From Phycisphaerales bacterium (GTDB taxonomy: Bacteria; Planctomycetota; Phycisphaerae; Phycisphaerales; UBA1924), in NCBI GenBank assembly GCA_016742075.1, contig JACVCL010000001.1, forward strand, positions 186,001-250,000: 64,000 bases of DNA, read 5' to 3'. A program made the translations under genes and the position numbers. The notes beneath the pieces are model-generated. The model was not told the origin of the DNA. It saw nothing but the letters and a program-made list of their open reading frames with translations, and did not search any database. This document shows positions 1 through 8,691 of this stretch, in pieces (the stretch's first letter is position 1; each line of letters starts with the position of its first letter).

Positions 1-2
1 CC

Positions 3-1940
<1,938 letters not shown>

Positions 1941-1973
1941 CCCCGGCGACCGCGCCGGGACCCACGGCCCCGC

Positions 1974-1979
1974 TACCCT
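1974..1979 (+). promoter_or_regulatory. -10-like hexamer TACCCT, 9 nt before the CYTH start
   Basis: TACCCT ends 9 nt before the ATG at 1989, with no Shine-Dalgarno between. It is one of several such arrangements here, suggesting transcription starts at or next to the start codon (leaderless mRNA). No clear -35 box is seen. Confidence 0.45.
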
Positions 1980-1988
1980 TGCACCACG

Positions 1989-2555
1989 ATGCAGAATGTC
2001 GAGTTCAAATGCGAACTGCGCGACCCCGACCTGGCCCGGCTGATCGCCGCGAAGATCGGCGCCAAGCCCGTCGGCGTGCTCCGGCAGACCGACAGCTACT
2101 ACCGCATCCCCGACGGGCGTCTGAAGAAACGCGAGACCGAGGGCGAGCCCACGGAGTACGTCTTCTACCACCGGCTCAACCGCGTCAAGCCCAAACTCTC
2201 GCACTTTTCCATCTATTCCGAAGAGCAGTTCCGGGAGCGCTATGGAGAGGCCGCGGCCGAGGGCGGCCTGCCCTTGTGGGTGATCGTCCGCAAGAGCCGC
2301 CAGGTGTGGATGTGGACGGCCGCGACCTCCGCCGGCGAGGGTTCGGTCCGCCTGCACGCCGACGAGGTGGAGGGCCTGGGCTGGTTCTTCGAGGCCGAGG
2401 CGCTGGTGTCACCTCGCCAGCACCTGGGCATCTGCCACGAGATCGTGGAGAACGTGCGTGAGGCCTTCGGTCCGGCCCTGGGGGAGATGATCGCCGTGGG
2501 ATACTCCGACATGCTCGCCGCGCAGCAGCAGGCCGATCCGCCTCCCGGGGCGTAG
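1989..2555 (+). CDS. CYTH-domain protein (class IV adenylate cyclase/triphosphatase fold)
   Basis: 188-aa protein of the CYTH/triphosphate tunnel metalloenzyme type. It opens with VEFKCEL, the family's N-terminal E-x-K signature (usually ExExK), followed by alternating charged residues (RQTDSYYRIPDGRLKKRETEG) expected to line a triphosphate- and metal-binding tunnel. It could be a class IV adenylate cyclase or an inorganic triphosphatase, which sequence alone does not separate. It starts 48 nt after ligA and converges on the lactate dehydrogenase gene (8 nt between stops). The ATG is preceded by a -10-like TACCCT rather than an SD. Confidence 0.75.
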   Translation: MQNVEFKCELRDPDLARLIAAKIGAKPVGVLRQTDSYYRIPDGRLKKRETEGEPTEYVFYHRLNRVKPKLSHFSIYSEEQFRERYGEAAAEGGLPLWVIVRKSRQVWMWTAATSAGEGSVRLHADEVEGLGWFFEAEALVSPRQHLGICHEIVENVREAFGPALGEMIAVGYSDMLAAQQQADPPPGA

Positions 2556-2563
2556 CCCGCCCG

Positions 2564-3520
2564 CTAGGCGATGCCCTGGTAGGCCTTGCGGATGATCGCG
2601 GCCGAGGCACGCAGACGCCCGAGCTCGTCGGGGCTCAGAGGCTGCTCGTGGACAATCCGCGTCACGCCCGCGCGCCCGACCACGGTGGGCACCGAGCAGG
2701 CAACCGGCTGGTCGAGGGCCTCGCCGAATCGATCGAACAGCGAGCTCACCGGCAGCACCGCATGCTCGTTGCGAAGGATCGCCGAGCAGATCCGGGCCAC
2801 CGCCAGCCCGATCGCCAGGCTCGTGGCGCCCTTGCCGCGGATGATCTCGTACGCCGCGTTCACCACGTTCCGGAAAACCGCCTGCAGGTCGTCATCGCTC
2901 AGGGGCGGGGCCCCGGCGGGCCGGAACGACCGCAACGGGCACGACCCGACGGTGGCGCTCGACCACAGCGCAATCGATGAATCGCCGTGCTCGCCCACGA
3001 TCAGCGCGTTCACATCGCCCACCGCCGCGCCGAGCCGGTCGGCCAGCAGCCGGCGCAGACGCGACGAGTCGAGCACCGTCCCCGAGCCGATGATCCGTTC
3101 TCGCGGCGTGCCGCGCCGCTCGGCCAGGTGCGCCGCCTGCATCGTCAGCACGTCCACCGGGTTCGAGACCATCAGCACGATGGCTCCGGGGCTCTTCTCC
3201 AGCACCGCGGGCACGATCTCGCGGACGATCGCGCTGTTCCGCGCGGCCAGGTCCAGCCGGGTCTCCCCGGGCCGCTGCTTGGCCCCGGCGGTGATCACCG
3301 CGATGTCGCAGCCCGCCGCGGCGTCGAGCCCGCCCTCGACGATCTGGCAGGGCGGCGCGAACTGCTGACCGTGCCGCAGATCCAGCGCGTGAGCGTGCCG
3401 CTTGGCCTCGTCGATGTCCGCCAGCACGTAACGCGCCGCGACGCCCCCGATCATCATCGCGTACGCGCAGGCCGCCCCGACATTGCCCATCCCGATGATC
3501 GCGACCGTGTCCATGCCCAT
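2564..3520 (-). CDS. ldh: L-lactate dehydrogenase-type NAD-dependent 2-hydroxyacid dehydrogenase
   Basis: 318-aa LDH/MDH-superfamily enzyme interconverting 2-oxo and 2-hydroxy acids with NAD(H). The Rossmann loop is GMGNVG near the N-terminus with an acidic residue ending strand 2 (VLADID). The substrate loop reads AKQRPGETRLDL, with Gln at the specificity position as in lactate dehydrogenases; malate dehydrogenases usually have Arg there. The catalytic His lies in GEHGDS. The start at 3520 was chosen because the fold begins there (MGMDTVAIIG), whereas the longer ORF runs into panB. Divergent from panB with 43 nt between starts. Malate dehydrogenase activity cannot be fully excluded. Confidence 0.85.
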   Translation of the reverse strand: MGMDTVAIIGMGNVGAACAYAMMIGGVAARYVLADIDEAKRHAHALDLRHGQQFAPPCQIVEGGLDAAAGCDIAVITAGAKQRPGETRLDLAARNSAIVREIVPAVLEKSPGAIVLMVSNPVDVLTMQAAHLAERRGTPRERIIGSGTVLDSSRLRRLLADRLGAAVGDVNALIVGEHGDSSIALWSSATVGSCPLRSFRPAGAPPLSDDDLQAVFRNVVNAAYEIIRGKGATSLAIGLAVARICSAILRNEHAVLPVSSLFDRFGEALDQPVACSVPTVVGRAGVTRIVHEQPLSPDELGRLRASAAIIRKAYQGIA

Positions 3521-3549
3521 CAGACTATCGCGGCCGCATGACACCGGCG

Positions 3550-3555
3550 TACACT
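3550..3555 (+). promoter_or_regulatory. -10-like hexamer TACACT, 8 nt before panB
   Basis: TACACT ends 8 nt upstream of the panB ATG at 3564, inside the 43-nt divergent gap with ldh. No SD precedes the ATG, so a leaderless panB transcript is likely. Confidence 0.5.
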
Positions 3556-3563
3556 TGCGCCCG

Positions 3564-4394
3564 ATGCCGCACGATGCCTCACCGGTCGGGTCCGTCACGC
3601 TCAAGTCCATCCGCAGGATGGTCCGGGAAGGCCGCGCGTTCGCCTGCCTCACCTGCTACGACGCGACGACGGCCCGCTGGCTCGCCCGGGCCGGGGTGCA
3701 TGTCCTGCTCGTCGGCGACTCCGCTGCCGAGGTCGTGCTGGGCTTCCCCTCCACGGTCCACATGCCGCTCGAGGTGTCCATCGCCCTCACCGCCGCCGTC
3801 AAGCGGGGCGCCCCCGGGTGCCTGGTGATGGCCGACATGCCCTTCATGAGCTATCAGGCAGACGAGGCGTCGGCGCTCCGCAACGCAGGCCGGTTCATGA
3901 CCGAGGGCCTGGCCGATATCGTGAAGATCGAAGCCGACAAAGGCTTCGCCCCGCTCGTCGAGAAGATGACCCGAGCGGGCATCCCCGTGTGCGCGCACAT
4001 CGGCTACCGTCCGCAGAGCGTCGGCCTCACGGGCGGGCCGGTGACCGCCGGCAAGGGCGAAGCCGGCGAGGCCGTGCTGGCCGACGCCCGGGCTCTTGAA
4101 GAGGCCGGCGCAGTCATGCTCCTCGCCGAGGCCGTTCCCGCCGAACTCGCGGCGAGGCTCGTCGACCGGGCCCGGGTGCCGGTCATCGGCATCGCGGCCG
4201 GGCCCGCGTGCCATGGGCAGATTCTCGTTCTGCAGGACCTTCTGGGTCTCACCGAGAACCCGCCGCCGTTTGTCCGGCCCGAAGCCGAGCTCGGACCGGC
4301 GATCAGGGCCGCCGCCGAGGCCTGGGTCGCCCGGGTCGAGGCCCGCGGCGTTCACGACCACCGCTCGCCGTCCCGCGAGGAGCTCAGACGGTGA
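3564..4394 (+). CDS. panB: 3-methyl-2-oxobutanoate hydroxymethyltransferase (ketopantoate hydroxymethyltransferase)
   Basis: 276-aa PanB, the first committed enzyme of pantothenate (coenzyme A) synthesis, adding a hydroxymethyl group from 5,10-methylene-THF to 2-oxoisovalerate. Hallmarks: LTCYDATTARW near the N-terminus, VLLVGDSAAEV (metal-binding Asp), VMADMPFMSYQ, KIEAD, and HIGYRPQSVGLTGG. Length is typical. The ATG at 3564 was chosen over the track's 3483 because PanB homology begins with SVTLKSIRRM. It is 25 nt upstream of the degP-type gene on the same strand. Confidence 0.95.
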   Translation: MPHDASPVGSVTLKSIRRMVREGRAFACLTCYDATTARWLARAGVHVLLVGDSAAEVVLGFPSTVHMPLEVSIALTAAVKRGAPGCLVMADMPFMSYQADEASALRNAGRFMTEGLADIVKIEADKGFAPLVEKMTRAGIPVCAHIGYRPQSVGLTGGPVTAGKGEAGEAVLADARALEEAGAVMLLAEAVPAELAARLVDRARVPVIGIAAGPACHGQILVLQDLLGLTENPPPFVRPEAELGPAIRAAAEAWVARVEARGVHDHRSPSREELRR

Positions 4395-4419
4395 GTGCGG
4401 CCGGCCCACGGAGGCGGGG

Positions 4420-5664
4420 ATGAGGCGTTTCTTCACGATCGGGCCGGCCCTGCTCGTGCTGCTGGCGGCCGCCGCGGCGCTGGCGTTCGGCCCGTGGCTG
4501 TTCAAGCGGGCCCAGATCGCCCGGATCGCCGCGAACGTCGAGCAGGCCTCGGCCACGCTCGACCGCGCCGGGGTGCTCGAGTCGCTCAACCGCGAAGTTC
4601 GGGCGGTCACCGAGGCCGTCATGCCGGGCGTGGTCCACATCGAGGTCCAGCGACGACCGGCGCCGGAAGCAACCGACGATCGATCCGGACCGTGGGGCCG
4701 TCTGCTCTCGTCGGGGGCCGGCTGGTTCTTCGATCAGGCGGGCCACATCATCACCAACGCCCACGTTGTCGACCGCGCCGAGCGTGTACGCGTCGAGACG
4801 TACGACGGCCGGGTGCTCGACGCGGCGGTTGTCGGCTTCGACGCCATGACCGATGTCGCCCTGCTCAGAGTGGATCCTGGCCCGGGCGTCTTCCCCCTCC
4901 GCCGGGCGACGCGCCGGCCCGTGTACGTCGGCGACCACGTGTACGCCTTCGGATCGCCCTTCGGCATCAAGTTCTCGATGAGCCAGGGCGTGGTGTCGGG
5001 CCTCGGCCGCAGCGAGGCGGCGACGTTCATCGGCCTCCGCCGCGGCTACACCAACTTCATCCAGACCGACGCCGCGATGAACCCGGGCAACTCGGGCGGG
5101 CCGCTGGTGGACGTGGCCGGGCGGGTGGTCGGGATGAACACCGCCATCGCCAACAACGCCACGCAGCCCGAGAGCGACCAGCCCGTGCAGGGGCAGAGCG
5201 CCGGCATCGGCTTCGCTACCCCGCTGGAGACTATCGAGGCCGTCGTCGCCCAGCTGCTCAGGGGCACGATCGTGCTCCGTGGATTCATGGGCGTCGTGCT
5301 CCGCGACATCGAGTCGGTGCGGGCCGCCGAGCCCGGCCCCGGCGAGTTCCAGGGGCGAGGCGTGCTGGTGGCCGAGGTGCCGCCCGGCGGCCCCGCGGCC
5401 CGCGCCGGCCTCCGCGCCGGCGACATCGTCACAGCGCTCGACGGCCAGGCGCTGGCGAATCAGGACGTGCTGCGATCGATCGTCAGCCTCCGAAAGCCGG
5501 GGGACCGTGCGTCGCTCCGGATCTGGCGCGACGGCCAGACGCTCGACATCGACGTGCGCATCGGCGCGGCGTACAACGACGCCTCGGGCCGCCTGATTCC
5601 CGTCCCCGGCAGCGAAGATCTTTCCGAAGAGCAGATCCGCGCCCGCATCCTCGGCCGGCAGTGA
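4420..5664 (+). CDS. DegP/HtrA-family periplasmic serine protease
   Basis: 414-aa trypsin-like HtrA protease that degrades or refolds damaged envelope proteins. An N-terminal hydrophobic segment (PALLVLLAAAAALAF) acts as signal or membrane anchor. The catalytic triad is visible: His in TNAHVVD, Asp in TDVALL, Ser in GNSGGPL. One PDZ domain follows (RAGLRAGDIVTALDG). The ATG at 4420 follows a GGAGGCGGGG Shine-Dalgarno; the track start at 4096 lies inside panB in another frame. Stop is 11 nt from the convergent UbiA gene. Confidence 0.93.
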   Translation: MRRFFTIGPALLVLLAAAAALAFGPWLFKRAQIARIAANVEQASATLDRAGVLESLNREVRAVTEAVMPGVVHIEVQRRPAPEATDDRSGPWGRLLSSGAGWFFDQAGHIITNAHVVDRAERVRVETYDGRVLDAAVVGFDAMTDVALLRVDPGPGVFPLRRATRRPVYVGDHVYAFGSPFGIKFSMSQGVVSGLGRSEAATFIGLRRGYTNFIQTDAAMNPGNSGGPLVDVAGRVVGMNTAIANNATQPESDQPVQGQSAGIGFATPLETIEAVVAQLLRGTIVLRGFMGVVLRDIESVRAAEPGPGEFQGRGVLVAEVPPGGPAARAGLRAGDIVTALDGQALANQDVLRSIVSLRKPGDRASLRIWRDGQTLDIDVRIGAAYNDASGRLIPVPGSEDLSEEQIRARILGRQ

Positions 5665-5675
5665 GCGCCGACCCT

Positions 5676-6656
5676 TCAGACGCGATAGCCGACAGGGTGC
5701 TCGATGAGGTTGTACGCCTCGCGCAGCACCGTCATGCCCAGCAGACCCGCAGCCGCCAGTGCCACCAGCAGCCCCGCCTCGGCCGTCAGCCCCTGCCCGA
5801 CCAGCCACGCGACACCGTAAAGCGTCAGCCACAGCGAGCCGTACCGCTGGATCTTCTCCGCCGCACGCGGCCGGCTGGCGACCGAGCGCACCTTGCGCAC
5901 CGCGAACCCCACGAACAGCGCCGCCAGCACCGCCGGGCCGATCGCCGCCCACGGGCTGACCCACGAGGGCCACACCGTGCCCGCCCTCGCCACCGCAAGG
6001 TACAGCAGCACAGCGCCCGCGGCCAGCCACCCGGCCGCGGCGGCGCCGAGCATCGGCGGCGTCAGTTCAGGACGCCGACCCGCCAGCCGGTGCGACACGG
6101 CCCCGACCGCCAGCATGTGCGTCATCGCCAGCCACACCGGCCACAAAAACGCCAGCTCGGCGTTGGCCGCCAGCATCGGCGCCGCATAGATCATCCCCAG
6201 CGCCACCAGCCCCACGCTTGGAACGTATTTCCCCGCGGCGTTGTACAGCAGGATCGCCACCGCCGTCAGCAGCGCGATGAGCACCGCCGGCAGCCCCAGC
6301 ACCGCGGCCCCCAGCAGCGACGCCAGGAGTGTCCCGCTCACCAGCCCCACCGCCGTGTTCACCGACAGCCGGCCCGCCGGCAGGGGACGCTCGGGGTTCA
6401 GCACCCGGTCGCGCCGGATATCCAACGTGTCGTTGAGGGCCATCGCGAACGCGAACAGACCCACCGCGAACATCGCCCCGCCGCCGAGCACCACCCACGC
6501 GGGCAGATCGATGACCGCGGCGGGCGCCCGCGAGCGCTCGGCCCCGTTGCCGCGGGTCCACAGCAGCACAAACCACACCCCCCCCACCGCCGCGAAGGCC
6601 GTGGTGATGCGCGTGAGCTGAAACACCGGAGAGAGCCTCAGCAGCAGGCTTTCCAT
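5676..6656 (-). CDS. UbiA-family prenyltransferase
   Basis: 326-aa polytopic membrane protein of the UbiA superfamily, which transfers polyprenyl groups to aromatic or other acceptors. The first Asp-rich motif is NDTLDIRRDRVLNPERPLPAG, typical of the family (NDxxDxxxD followed by RPL). Many hydrophobic helices follow. The second Asp motif is not obvious, so the substrate (quinone, heme, chlorin or lipid) is unknown. The start at 6656 fits the first helix and lies 42 nt from divergent ribH; the longer ORF overlaps ribH and is rejected. Confidence 0.85.
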   Translation of the reverse strand: MESLLLRLSPVFQLTRITTAFAAVGGVWFVLLWTRGNGAERSRAPAAVIDLPAWVVLGGGAMFAVGLFAFAMALNDTLDIRRDRVLNPERPLPAGRLSVNTAVGLVSGTLLASLLGAAVLGLPAVLIALLTAVAILLYNAAGKYVPSVGLVALGMIYAAPMLAANAELAFLWPVWLAMTHMLAVGAVSHRLAGRRPELTPPMLGAAAAGWLAAGAVLLYLAVARAGTVWPSWVSPWAAIGPAVLAALFVGFAVRKVRSVASRPRAAEKIQRYGSLWLTLYGVAWLVGQGLTAEAGLLVALAAAGLLGMTVLREAYNLIEHPVGYRV

Positions 6657-6662
6657 CGCGGG

Positions 6663-6668
6663 ACTGTA
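6663..6668 (-). promoter_or_regulatory. -10-like hexamer TACAGT before the UbiA gene
   Basis: On the minus strand TACAGT ends 6 nt before the ATG at 6656. With the facing TATCAT of ribH it forms a compact divergent promoter pair in a 42-nt gap. Confidence 0.4.
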
Positions 6669-6683
6669 GCGGCCGGCGGCGGC

Positions 6684-6689
6684 TATCAT
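6684..6689 (+). promoter_or_regulatory. -10-like hexamer TATCAT, 9 nt before ribH
   Basis: TATCAT ends 9 nt before the ribH ATG, with no SD (only CCCCGCCCC between), again implying a leaderless start. Confidence 0.5.
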
Positions 6690-6698
6690 CCCCGCCCC

Positions 6699-7178
6699 AT
6701 GGCCAAAGGACCCGCCCCCGCGCACGACCTCGCCGCCGCCGACAACGCCAACGTCGCCGTCGTCGTCTCGCGCTACAACTGGTTCGCCACCGGTCCGATG
6801 CTCGAGGGGGCCCGGGCCGAGTTCGCCCGGGTCGTCGGCGGACGCGGCGAGCTGACCGTGCTGGAGGTGCCCGGTTCCTTCGAGCTCACCGCCGCCGCCG
6901 CCGCCGCCGCGCTCTCCGACCGGTTCGATGCCGTGGTCTGCCTCGGCTGCCTCGTCAAGGGCGAGACCCGCCACGACGAGTTCATCGCCCACGCCGTGGC
7001 CCAGGGTCTGGCCGGCATCTCGGCCCAGACCGGCAAACCGATCGGCTTCGGGGTGCTGACCGTGAACACCCCCGAGCAGGCCCGCGAGCGGTCGGGCGGC
7101 ACGCAGGGCAACAAAGGCGCCGAGGCCATGCTGGCGGCGCTCCAGACGCTCGCCACGCTCCGGTCGATCGAGGGATAA
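6699..7178 (+). CDS. ribH: 6,7-dimethyl-8-ribityllumazine synthase
   Basis: 159-aa lumazine synthase, the penultimate step of riboflavin synthesis, condensing the pyrimidinedione with dihydroxybutanone phosphate. Conserved: VVVSRYNWF (substrate Phe/Trp region), VPGSFELTAAA, CLGCLVKGETRHDEFI with the catalytic His, and PIGFGVLTVNTPEQARER. The track merges it into a 927-aa ORF starting at 4395, but only the last 159 residues are homologous and they start at ATG 6699. Heads ribH-nusB-ftsY with very short gaps (8 nt and 1 nt). Confidence 0.96.
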   Translation: MAKGPAPAHDLAAADNANVAVVVSRYNWFATGPMLEGARAEFARVVGGRGELTVLEVPGSFELTAAAAAAALSDRFDAVVCLGCLVKGETRHDEFIAHAVAQGLAGISAQTGKPIGFGVLTVNTPEQARERSGGTQGNKGAEAMLAALQTLATLRSIEG

Positions 7179-7186
7179 GGGCCACG

Positions 7187-7687
7187 ATGGCGACGCCGCG
7201 CGATATCCGACTGCTCGCCTTCCAGGCGCTTTACCAGATGGACGCGCTCGACGGCGGCGATCCCGAGTCGGTCCGCCGGTCGCTCGACGATCTGGGCGGG
7301 ACTCAGATCGGCGAAGACTTCCGCCCCGCCGACGCCGACAAGGCCTTCCGGCTCGCCGAGGGCGCCTGGACCGGCCGCCGGCAGGCCGACGCCGAGCTCC
7401 GCGACCTCGCCCCGGCGTGGCCGCCCAGCCGCCAGCCGGCCGTCGACCGCGCCATCCTGCGGCTCGCCCACTACGAGATGACCAGCGGCCGAACGCCGCC
7501 CAAAACCGCCGTGAACGAGGCCGTTGAGCTCGCCAAGAAGTTCAGCACCGAGCGCTCTCCCGCCTTCATCAACGGCGTGCTCGACAAGATTCTCAAGCGC
7601 GTGCTGGCCGCGGCCGAGGCCCCACCGGCGGCCCACGCCGCCGACAGCCCCGCGCCCCAGGCCGGAACCGGCGAGGGGACCGTCTGA
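7187..7687 (+). CDS. nusB: Transcription antitermination factor NusB
   Basis: 166-aa all-helical NusB, which pairs with NusE/S10 at boxA RNA for rRNA antitermination. Conserved: RLLAFQALYQMD, PAVDRAILRLAHYEM, PPKTAVNEAVELAKKFSTERSPAFINGVLDKI. The ribH-nusB adjacency is a classic bacterial arrangement. The C-terminal ~25 residues are Ala/Pro-rich and probably disordered. Its stop lies 1 nt before the ftsY start, suggesting translational coupling. Confidence 0.95.
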   Translation: MATPRDIRLLAFQALYQMDALDGGDPESVRRSLDDLGGTQIGEDFRPADADKAFRLAEGAWTGRRQADAELRDLAPAWPPSRQPAVDRAILRLAHYEMTSGRTPPKTAVNEAVELAKKFSTERSPAFINGVLDKILKRVLAAAEAPPAAHAADSPAPQAGTGEGTV

Positions 7688-7688
7688 G

Positions 7689-8645
7689 ATGGGATTCTTC
7701 AGGTCGGTCCTCACCAAGATCAAGGAGGGTCTGGCCAAGACCAGCGAGACCTTCATCGGCGGGCTGCGGAGCCTGCTGCTGGGCCGCCGCCTCGACGAGC
7801 CCCTGATCGCCGAGCTCGAGACCCGTCTCATCCAGTCCGACGTCGGCGTGAAGACCACCCGCCGGTGGATCGACACCATCCGCGCCGACTTCAAGGCCGG
7901 CCGCATCTCCCGCGGCGAGGACGTGCTGGAATACCTGAAAGGCGAGCTCCGCGCCCTCTGGCCCGCCGAGGACCGCTCCATCCGGTTCGCCGACCCGTCC
8001 TCCCCGCCGCCGCCCGGCGGCACGCGCCCGCTGACCGTCATCCTCGTCGCCGGCGTCAACGGCGCCGGCAAAACCACGAGCGTCGCCAAGATCGCTAAGA
8101 CGCTGCGCGACGCCGGCAAATCAGTTCTTCTCGCCGCGTGCGACACCTTCCGCGCCGGCGCCGTCCGCCAGCTCGAGATCTGGAGCGACCGCCTGGGCGT
8201 CGAGGTCGTCAAGGGCCAGCAGGGAGGCGATCCCGCCGCCGTGGCCTTCGACGCCTGCCAGGCCGCCGTGGCCCGCGGCGTCGACGTGCTGCTCATTGAC
8301 ACCGCCGGCCGCCTGCACACGCAGGACCCGCTCATGCGGCAGCTCACCAAGATCCGCGATGTCGTCGCCCGCAAGGTTCCGGGCGCGCCCCACGAGGTGC
8401 TTCTCGTGCTCGACGCCACGACCGGCCAGAACGCCGTCCGCCAGGCCGAGGAGTTCAACCGCGCCATCGCCCTCAGCGGCCTCTTCCTCGCCAAGCTCGA
8501 CGGCACCGCCAAGGGCGGCATCGTCGTCGCCATCCACGACGCCGTCCGCGTGCCCGTGAAGCTCATCGGCGTCGGCGAGCGTCCGGAAGACGTCCAGCCG
8601 TTCGATCCGGCGGCCTTCGTCGAGGCGCTGTTCCAGGAGCAGTGA
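7689..8645 (+). CDS. ftsY: Signal recognition particle receptor FtsY
   Basis: 318-aa SRP-receptor GTPase that docks SRP-ribosome complexes at the membrane for co-translational insertion. It has the N domain and GTPase NG core with little acidic A domain. G-motifs: GVNGAGKTTSVAKIA (P-loop), DTFRAGAVRQLEIW, DTAGRLHT, TKIRDV, and KLDGTAKGG. The start at 7689 (MGFFRSVLTKIKEGL) gives an amphipathic membrane-targeting helix; the track's longer form is rejected because it extends back into nusB in another frame. Confidence 0.96.
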   Translation: MGFFRSVLTKIKEGLAKTSETFIGGLRSLLLGRRLDEPLIAELETRLIQSDVGVKTTRRWIDTIRADFKAGRISRGEDVLEYLKGELRALWPAEDRSIRFADPSSPPPPGGTRPLTVILVAGVNGAGKTTSVAKIAKTLRDAGKSVLLAACDTFRAGAVRQLEIWSDRLGVEVVKGQQGGDPAAVAFDACQAAVARGVDVLLIDTAGRLHTQDPLMRQLTKIRDVVARKVPGAPHEVLLVLDATTGQNAVRQAEEFNRAIALSGLFLAKLDGTAKGGIVVAIHDAVRVPVKLIGVGERPEDVQPFDPAAFVEALFQEQ

Positions 8646-8678
8646 GCCCGCGGAACCGGAACCACGCCCGCGCTCCGG

Positions 8679-8684
8679 TACACT
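8679..8684 (+). promoter_or_regulatory. -10-like hexamer TACACT, 7 nt before the kinase GTG
   Basis: TACACT ends 7 nt before the GTG at 8692, supporting that GTG as the start of the kinase and a leaderless message. Confidence 0.45.
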
Positions 8685-8691
8685 CCCGCCT

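Noticed and set aside
2564-3520. Malate dehydrogenase as the main call
   Set aside because: Gln in the QRPGETR loop and GEHGDS favour L-lactate dehydrogenase.
4395-6698. N-terminal 768 aa of the 927-aa ORF ending in ribH
   Set aside because: Only the last 159 residues are RibH; the rest is an out-of-frame reading of degP and antisense UbiA.
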